64,000 nt of DNA from Paraescarpia echinospica (lineage: Eukaryota; Annelida; Polychaeta; Sabellida; Siboglinidae), in assembly GCA_020002185.1 (NCBI GenBank), contig CM034534.1, positions 69,045,946 through 69,109,945 on the forward strand, read 5' to 3'. Within the stretch, counting starts at the first letter, position 1, and each line of letters begins with the position of its first letter. The position numbers and the translations under genes are program-made. A model generated the notes under the pieces. It did not search any database. It was not told where the DNA came from and saw only the letters and a program-made list of their open reading frames with translations. Shown piece by piece: positions 23,436-31,600 of this stretch.

Positions 23436-23990
23436 AAAGATCAAAAGGTTTTGCCATTTTGATTGACAGGTAATGATTCGCAATTTGTCATTTTAATTAC
23501 CCCTAATTACCTAATTAATCAACTAATTAACAAAGCTCAAAGCTTTAATTAATCAATTATTTAATTAATAAAGATCAAAGGCTTTTACTAATTAACTAAT
23601 TAATTAACAATGATAAACGGGTTTTACTAATTAATTAATTACCTAACGCTGCAAAAGAGGCAAAAAGCCTTTTACTAATTACCTAATTAATTAACGGCAA
23701 CAGATCTAAGGCTTTTACTAATTAACTAAATATAAGACTCTCTACAGCACGTTGTAGCTAAGTGCGAGGTGGTGGTGGTGGGTGTTGACCATATATAGCG
23801 TACCTACCTTCGTCATCGGTTAATCGCTGTTAGGTATAATTAACAAAGATCATAGGCTTTTACTAATTAACAGATTCATTAATTAATCTAAAACTGCAAC
23901 AGATCAAAGGATTATACTAATTAACACATAAAATTTACTAACTAACTTTCTACCATTCCTGATATATAATAATTAACTAAATGTTTAATT
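23436..23990. repeat. AT-rich minisatellite, left part
   Basis: Irregular units of AAAGATCAAAGGCTTTTACT followed by AATTAAC-type runs, with a unique patch at 23739-23850. The array ends with CTACCATTCCTGATAT. It is interrupted by the CR1-like insertion and resumes at 27735. Confidence 0.85.
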
Positions 23991-24044
23991 AGATTTAACA
24001 AGATTTAACAAGATTGCCATCCAGAGAATTAACTCTAGATGGCA
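23991..24044 (-). repeat. CR1-like 3' terminus: hairpin and short direct tail
   Basis: Read on the minus strand, a stem-loop (24015-24044; outer stem TGCCATC/GATGGCA with an inner AGAG/CTCT stem) is followed by about 2.4 units of a TGTTAAATCT tail. The equivalent tail and most of the stem are present at the end of copy 1 (about 9628-9666). Structured 3' UTRs with short terminal repeats are recognition signals for CR1/L2-type reverse transcriptases (established for the group). Confidence 0.75.
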
Positions 24045-24091
24045 GGTGGACAAGGAAGCCCTTTGGCTTATCGAGAGTCCAACCCTTTTAT

Positions 24092-27000
24092 CTACATATA
24101 TCCAGCCCTTCTGAGGTATGTGTCGATTTTATTTTTAAACATATTCACACTACTAGCACCCACACAATCATCAGATAATCTGTTCCATTCATTCACAGTC
24201 CTTTGTGAAAATGAGAACTTTCTCACGTCTAATCTACACTGCTCCTTTACTAATGTAACTTCATGTCCTCTAGTCTTTCTATCTTTCTTAACTGAAAAAA
24301 ACATATTTCTATCAATATTTTCATAACCATTCAATATTTTAAACACTTCTATCTGATCTCTTCTCAATCTCCTGGTCTCTAGTGTTGTTAAACCACATTC
24401 TTTTAGGCGTTTTTCATAACTAAGATCCCTCAGTTTTGGTATCATTTTAGTCGCTCTCCTCTGTACTCTTTCTAGCAGATCTATGTCCTTCTTGCGGTAT
24501 GGCCTCCACGCTTGTACACAATATTTTAAATGAGGCCTAACTATTGTTTTGTACAGCGGTATTATTAGTTCTTTTTCTTTATATGCTATATTTCGCCTAA
24601 TCAATCCAAGGATTTGATTTCCCTTTGAAGCTGCAATTCCACACTGCTCTGAAACCTTCATGTCAGCACTAATTGTCAGCCCTAAGTCTTTTTCTTTTAC
24701 AGTAGTACTTAGTACAGTTCCCCCATTGTATCTATGTCCTTCCTGCGATACGGCCCCCACGCTTGAATACAATATTCTAAATGAGGCCTAACTATTGTTT
24801 TGTACAGCGGTGTTATTAACTCTTTTTCCTTATACGTTATGTTTCGCCTAATTAATCGAAGGATTTGATTTCCCTTTGAAGCTGCAATTCCGCAATGCTC
24901 TGAAACCTACATATCGGCACTAATGGTTAACCATAATCCTTTTCTTTTACAGTAGTACTTAGTACAGTACCCCCCATTGTATATTCTACATATTCGTTCC
25001 CATGTCCTGTGTGAAGGCATTTACATTTCCCAAAATTGAACAACATTTGCCACTTTTCAGACCATTTGATCAACCTGTCAAGATCATCTTGTAAATGCTG
25101 TCTATCTCCATCACTTTTAATCCTTCTAAACACTTTTGTATCATCTGCAAATTTCAACATCTTACTAGCTATATCATCGTCCAAATCGTTTATATATATT
25201 AAGAATAATATAGGTCCCAGTACTGATCCCTGTGGAACCCCACTCAAAACTTATTTCCAGTTTGAAGCCTCCCCGTTAACAACTACCCGTTGTCTTCTGT
25301 CAATTAGCCATTTTTCTATCCAGTTAATTATACCATTTCCTATGCCATGGGCCTTTAGTTTAAGCAGTAATCTCTGATGTGGCACTTTGTCGAAAGCTTT
25401 TTGAAAATCTAAGTAGATGGTATCTACTGGTGATCCATCATCTACCCACTTAGTGATATCTTCCAAAAAACATAACATGTTTGTTAAGCATGACCTCGCT
25501 TTTAGAAACCAATGTTGAGATGGGTTTATCAAGTTATGTTTAACAAGAAAATCCACCGTGTGATCTTTAATTAGTCTTTCTAATAATTTACAAATCACCG
25601 ATTTTAAACTAACTGGTCTGTAATTATTTGACTTGTTTCTCGAACCTTTTTTAAATAACGGTATAATGTTTGCTTCTTTCCATTCTAAAGGAACCACTCC
25701 CTCTTCTAATGACAAGTTGAAAACTGTTGCAAGCGGTATGCTAATTTGTTCTACAATTTCCACTAGTAGTTTGGGTGGAATACCATCCACTCCAGGTGAT
25801 TTATTTTCCTTCATAGCCCTAATTTTCTTAGCTACCATTTCTGGGGTTACAATTAACTGTCTTAAATAGTCTGATTCTGCCCCCTTGAACTTAGCCTCTG
25901 GTACTGGCAGTGAACTAGTGTCTTCTCTGGTAAACACTGAACTAAAATACTCATTTAGGTCTTCTGCCATTAAGAATCCTTCTGATATTATATTTCCAGC
26001 ACTATCTTCTAGAGGACCGACCTTATCCTGAACTTTCTGTTTGCTTCGAACATACGCATAAAAACTCTTGCTGTCATGTTTTATATTACAAGCTAATTTA
26101 TGTTCATAGCTTCTCTTTGAATTTCTAATTTCAGCTGTAGCTTGGTTTAGTGCTTCTTTATAAATGTTGTAGTCTTCGTCATTTCCAGTACGTCTATATG
26201 ACTTCCACATCATTTGTTTATACTTAATTTTTCTAATGGCTTCTTTCGATAAGTATTTCTTTCTGGTCCGTTTCCCTTGTTTTTTTAAGGGAACAAATTT
26301 ATCTACGATGCACTCTATTTCATTCTTTAAGATATTCCAGCATTCTGTTGCTGTCTTATTCTTCAGTGTATTATTCCAGTCTATCTTTGCTAAATATTTC
26401 CTCATTTCCTTATATCTTCCTTTGTGGAAATTTCTCCTGAACTGCTTTTTATTATTTCTTTCTGATTTTACTTTGATGGTAAAATGTATCTGGTTGTGAT
26501 CACTACTTCCCAGAGGCTCACATAATTTAACATTGTCAACTAATTCATTCTGTGAGGACAAAACTAAGTCTAACACATTCTCTCCCCTGGTTGGTTCTAG
26601 CAAATGTTGAGAAAGGAAACTGTCTTGTACTAAAACTAAAAACTTGTGGTCCTCACTATGCATACTCTGTAGAGATTTCCATTTCATATGCCCATGGTTA
26701 AAATCCCCCATAATAACACAGTCCCGTTTGCTCACTTCCCTTATAGCGTTTTGTATTTTTTCATTCTCTTCTATGCTTATGTTTGGACTTCGATAAACTA
26801 ATCCAACCGTTAACGTTGAGTTTCCTGTAACTATGTTACACCAAACAGCTTCTTCGCAATCTGCTTCTCTGTCTAATTTTATTTCATAAGCCTGGATAGA
26901 TTCTTTAATATATAAAATAACTCCACCTCCCCTTCTTCCTATTCTATCTTTCCTAAACATTACATATCCTGTCAGTCCCAATTCGGCATCTGATATATCG

Positions 27001-27239
27001 GTGGTTGCCCATGATTCGGTTATACCTATTATGTGAGGGTCAATATCTTCTACCATAATGTTTAGTTCATTTCTTTTGTTTACTATACTCCTTGCATTTA
27101 AACAAACACATTTATACCCAGCTTCAGAACAGTTTTCCAGACTGTTCTTTGCTGAATTATTTTTGCTGTCTTTATCTATGCCTCCAGTTTCAGGCTTCTC
27201 TGCGAGTCCCCCCTGCGAATTTAGTTTAAATAGATGCAA
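24092..27239 (-). pseudogene. CR1-like LINE copy 3, ORF2 (endonuclease and RT), nearly intact
   Basis: A 662-codon open frame (27239-25251) has an APE-type endonuclease: CVCLNARSIVNKRNEL, ITESWA, GRRGGGVILYI, MGDFNHGHMKW and LGSSDHNQIHF with catalytic SDH. Then follow RT fingers and palm (SPGVDGIPPKLL, NYRPVSLKSVICKLLERL, LDFQKAFDKVPHQRLLLKL). A stop at 25251 interrupts it. It reopens as VPQGSVLGPILFLIYINDL with catalytic FADDTKVF (25247-24927), frameshifts near 24935, and carries a 251-bp internal tandem duplication before the C-terminal frame (24772-24092), which ends in LRRAGYM. The Met at 27239 overlaps the end of ORF1 by 19 bases. This is the most complete LINE in the window, but it cannot make one continuous protein. 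Confidence 0.93.
24481..24982. repeat. 251-bp tandem duplication inside LINE ORF2
   Basis: 24481-24731 and 24732-24982 are diverged copies of the same ORF2 segment. Landmarks CTATGTCCTT at 24481/24732 and AGTACAGT at 24711/24961 are offset by 250-251 bases. The junction repeats the GGTVLSTTVKEKD block after the RRKDID block. The duplication is absent from copies 1 and 2. Confidence 0.88.
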
Positions 27240-27735
27240 CCTGTCCCACTGTCAACAGATCGCAGCAGATTCTCTGAGAATACTGCTGCCCCCTTTCCAC
27301 TTAGATGGAGGCCATCTCTCATGTACATATCTTCTCTCCCAACAAAGTACCCCCATAAATCTTTGAATCCCACGCCCTCTTCCTCACACATCTGCTCAAC
27401 TAGTGCGTTGATCGCCATCCTCTTACAGTTTCTGTATCTTGCCCCCCTTCCTCCCATTACTGGCAAAACTCTTGAGAGAATAACCTGTTCCACTCTTGTC
27501 TTCTTTAGCTTCCTCACTTGATGTCTGTACTTCTGAACTATCCCAGTTGTTCCCTCCTTGTCTGCATTTTTTGTCCCAACGTGTACTAGTATAGACCCTC
27601 CCTTGCAATGCCCCAATACCTTCTCTACCCTTTCGGTCACATGCTCTATCCTAGCCCCCGGTAGAGATACAACAACGTCCTTCCCCTCGCATATAGTCTT
27701 GTCTGTTTTTCTCAGAATTGAATCGAATTGAATTA
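27221..27735 (-). pseudogene. CR1-like ORF1 with SGNH-hydrolase (esterase) domain, 5'-truncated
   Basis: CR1-group ORF1 proteins often carry an SGNH/GDSL-type esterase (established for the group). Here the domain begins with FDSILRKTDK, where the family usually has GDS at the catalytic Ser. LPGARIEHV, then ILVHVGTKNAD (block III; usually GTNN) and DGLHLSGKG (the Asp-His block) follow. The Gly of GDS is lost because the LINE sequence starts at that codon. The first codons come from flanking DNA, so the element is 5'-truncated and the apparent start is accidental. The stop overlaps the ORF2 start. Confidence 0.85.
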
Positions 27736-27870
27736 CCAAATTAACAAAGATGAAAGGTTTTACTAATTAACGCATTAATTAATTAACTTAACTCTAAAAA
27801 AGATCAAAGGTTTGTACTAATTAACAAATTAATTAACTAATAAACGTTCTACCATTCGTGATATGCGAAC
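27736..27870. repeat. AT-rich minisatellite, right part
   Basis: Same AAAGATSAAAGGTTTKTACT/AATTAAC units as 23436-23990, also ending in a TACCATTCGTGATAT motif. Shows that the CR1-like copy landed inside a pre-existing array. Confidence 0.8.
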
Positions 27871-28114
27871 GCGTCCTTCCTTCACACCAGACGGAGCTCC
27901 ATTCAGCATGCAGAGAAAGGTCTTGCATTAAAGTGCCTAGACTTTGGCTTTGCGATAGTGACCTATGCAGGAAGCGTAGCTGAGTGGGACTTTGGCTGTT
28001 TTTATTATCTCAACCCCTCGACTAATGTTTATATTTTCTGATGGCGCGTTATGGACGTAAAACATATGGTTGGCTGTAAGAACTGGAAAGACGGGGTGTG
28101 TTTATAGTGTAAAA

Positions 28115-28393
28115 TGGATTAACCAGTCACGGGTCGACTATGTTCTTTGTTCACGTGTAGTCCGACCTTGACAGATTTATGTAAAACAATTGTAAAACAT
28201 ATTCTTCATGATCACCAGACTTTGTCATTGTCATTCGAAAACATAGCATTAATTGTAAAATCTTTACAGACATGGGATAAACAACCAGATTGAGTAAAGA
28301 GTAACAGTATATGAAATATTCCATAGCATTATAATACCAAAATTGCGTTAACAAGAGGGGAAGGTACACAAGACAGTGACAGAAACAACCGTA

Positions 28394-28395
<2 letters not shown>
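28115..28395. repeat. Dispersed repeat M, copy 2
   Basis: Same orientation and order as 20497-20780, including CCAGACTTTGT, AACATAGCATTAATTG and AAACAACC landmarks, and again running straight into a CA microsatellite. Confidence 0.8.
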
Positions 28396-28466
<71 letters not shown>

Positions 28467-28553
28467 ACGCACACGCACACGCACACGCACACCCACGCGC
28501 ACGCGCACGCGCACGCGCACACGCACACGCACACACACACACAAACGCACAGA
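28396..28553. repeat. (CA)n then (CACG)n microsatellite
   Basis: Perfect CA for about 60 bases, then CACGCA and GCGCAC units. It ends only 65 bases before the start codon of the following gene, so it lies in or next to its promoter or 5' UTR. Confidence 0.93.
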
Positions 28554-28617
28554 GAGTTTTTGACATGTTTTATTGTATAATTGTCCGTATTGTAGCCGTC
28601 ATATTGTCTTCGAGATC

Positions 28618-28690
28618 ATGGCCTGGCAACGGCAGACTACTGCGCTTACACTCGTGGTACTGTTACACTTGTGCTGCATGTCCGACTCAG
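28618..28690 (+). CDS. Exon 1: start and signal peptide
   Basis: ATG, 24 codons plus one base, then donor CAG|GTAGGC. The hydrophobic core [13 protein letters not shown] is preceded by an Arg, the usual signal-peptide pattern. No other ATG nearby gives a secretory start. Confidence 0.8.
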
Positions 28691-31600
28691 GTAGGCACTA
28701 ATTACAACAACGATACTGCAGTTCCGCTTCTGCTAGCTACTGCTAGAGTTATCAGGGTGATTTAGACATTTTACCGGCAATGAATTAGCCCGAGTCCTTA
28801 TCTTTTCCTTACGGACGAGAATGTGTTGTGTTGTTATAGTATCTATCTATGGTAAGCTTCACTGCCTGCAAAATGGACCACACTAAACGTTATCATGACA
28901 CCAACAAATAATTATATGTAAAATGGCTTCATGTCCAATAATTACATTTCGAAGACCTAGAATCAACGCTATTTAGACGTATTCACAATTCGTTTTGGGA
29001 GATTCACCCAAAATGGCAGTTTTCGTAGCAATGCAACCAGATATTGTAACTGTCGTTGGAGATACAGTCCGACAGGCACAGGTAAAACATACTTTTATGA
29101 TTCGTGTCCTTTGGCAAATAGACTTTAATTTTATTGATTTAAATACACCGATGAAACCTTCGTGTTCCGCTATGTTAGACCCATGTCTAGACGTAGTAAC
29201 TTATATTGCAAAAACATAGTTTTTTTAAATAAAATTCTTAATGCGATATACAAGTGTAAACCCTTAATATCTTATTTGAATGAAACTAAGCCGTACACAT
29301 TTTCGCATGGATGTCATTTTGTTGCGATTAGTTTAAGCCGGTGCTGTTTGTTCCATTTTTCATGCAAGGTTCTTAATATTAATGTAAATTGGATGATGGC
29401 ATATTGCCCAACAAATTGCATTTAATAGTCAATTAATCAATTAAGCTAGTTTCAGCTAAAAAAAATTTTTTTTAAATATGACAATCTAGAACACTGTTGA
29501 TTTAATTTTTCTGTTTATTTATTATATATTTTTGTTAATATTATTATGATATTGTAACTATTTACTATACATTTGTCATGCATTTTAATTATTTATTATA
29601 TCTTTAACTCTTTATTAATGTTGATATAATATTTAAATATATATGTTAATACAGTTATCATCTTATTATGATTCCATATATTATGTTTTATTTGATGTGT
29701 ATGCGCCTATACGAATGGGCTGGTTCCACACACAAATGGCGCTATTCAAATAAAATTTGTGTAATTATATATTATTTTAAACCTGCGAGTATTGAGATAA
29801 ACTGTCTTGATGAGATGTTTTTGTGCATTGGACAGCTATAACGATCAACATGTGCAACGGAAAAGCGACCCATGCTACATCAGTGAAGATCTCCATGAAA
29901 AAGACTTCCGATACGAATGCTCATTGTAAATGCACGGTCACTAGGAACGGAAATGGTCAAATGCGCGTAGATCACAATGAAGCCAGCGCATTTAATCCTA
30001 AAAAGGTAGGTCGTCTCATTCCATTGAGACTATTAGCGATTACGTTCATTCCGGTCACGTATCCTAGCAACGGCCCTTGGCGGTGTAGCATAAAATACTG
30101 CTGTTGTTAAATAATGCAGTTCCGGCCCTTAATTAGTCTCGCTTAACCGATTCACACCTGGATGCGTGACTTCGCGAGGAATAGTCTGGCTCAGAATCGC
30201 GTCATGACTGCTCTCTGCCAGTTAGCACGTCTATCCCCCACAATGTTTATATATTATGTATGTTTCCGATAACGAAATACAATTACGAAATAGTGCCCGC
30301 AATAGTATTATACAAAATAAAATTAATCTTAAATTAAATGAACATAAACAAAAGTTTCGAGTACTCAGCGGGATTCAAAGCGAGCACCTTAAAATAGCTG
30401 CTCGGCACGCTACCGACTTAGCCACCAAGATTAGCACGCCTTAGTTGTGCTTTGGCGACTACATATATTAGTTAGCAGTCCGACCGTTGCGCAGGACATC
30501 GATTGCACTTTGTTTAGTTAAATTTGTTCTTGTTTGGTATTTATATCATGTTTATTCACACTTAGTCTTTTGTTTCTTCTCGAGCATAAGCAAAGAACGT
30601 CTATATGGAATCTTCGACAGCCACGAGAGCTGCCACCTAATGAATATGTATGTGATTAAAAGGCGCTAAACTACGAAAAAAAGTTTAATGTCCGTTTTTT
30701 TAATGTGTGACATGTTTCAATATAAGTTTAATGTTGAATAGTATTTTCTGATAAAAGTGTATCCTTATTTAATATGTTATTTCATAGTTGGCCTGAGAAC
30801 CAATCATCGTTTCTACTCGAATATGGGGTAAAGCTCCTACCGGTAACATTGGTAGGTGCTTAGTAATCCAGGCCGTAGTGATGGAACAATGCTGCCACCT
30901 CACGGCCCCTGGATAATCGAGGCTAGCCCTTAATGCCCACGACCGGAAATAGAAAATCCCTGTGTAAAGGAATAGTCTGCCCTGTTATAAAAAATATGGG
31001 TTAATATTTTACTTAAATGATCCAAACTGGGTTCATCCTACTGATCCTGACCCTAAATCCCCAAACTATGCTTCAACTCAGGGGAATACCTACACAGCGG
31101 ATACTGCTAATAATTTAGGCCCGTTAAGTAAATGAAAGATTGCCAAAATATGAATCTAATCGCGATCGATCTTAATAATAATAACAATAATAATATAGTT
31201 TATTTATACACTCGTATCGAGGGTAGAGCTCTGTTCAAGAGTGTCAACAAAGAACTATTAAGACTTACTAATAGCTACTAAAATGTAGATAATTAAATTA
31301 AACGTGTAGAACTGCATTAACATAAAAACGTACTAAACAAACCTAAGCTAAATATATCAAAGCGTACATCAAATAATAATAAGAATAAATAAATAAATTG
31401 ACAATAAAATATTAATGAATAAACTATTAATATAAGCTCGTGTAATAGTATAAACTGTTTGTAATAATAAATGCTATGATGTGGACAGTGAATGGTATAG
31501 AGAACTAGACTTTAAAAGCAAGTTTGAAATAATGAGTCTTAAGACGAGCCTTAAATGTGTTTAGTATATTTACCTCTCAAGAAACGTTTTTGATTTTTCT

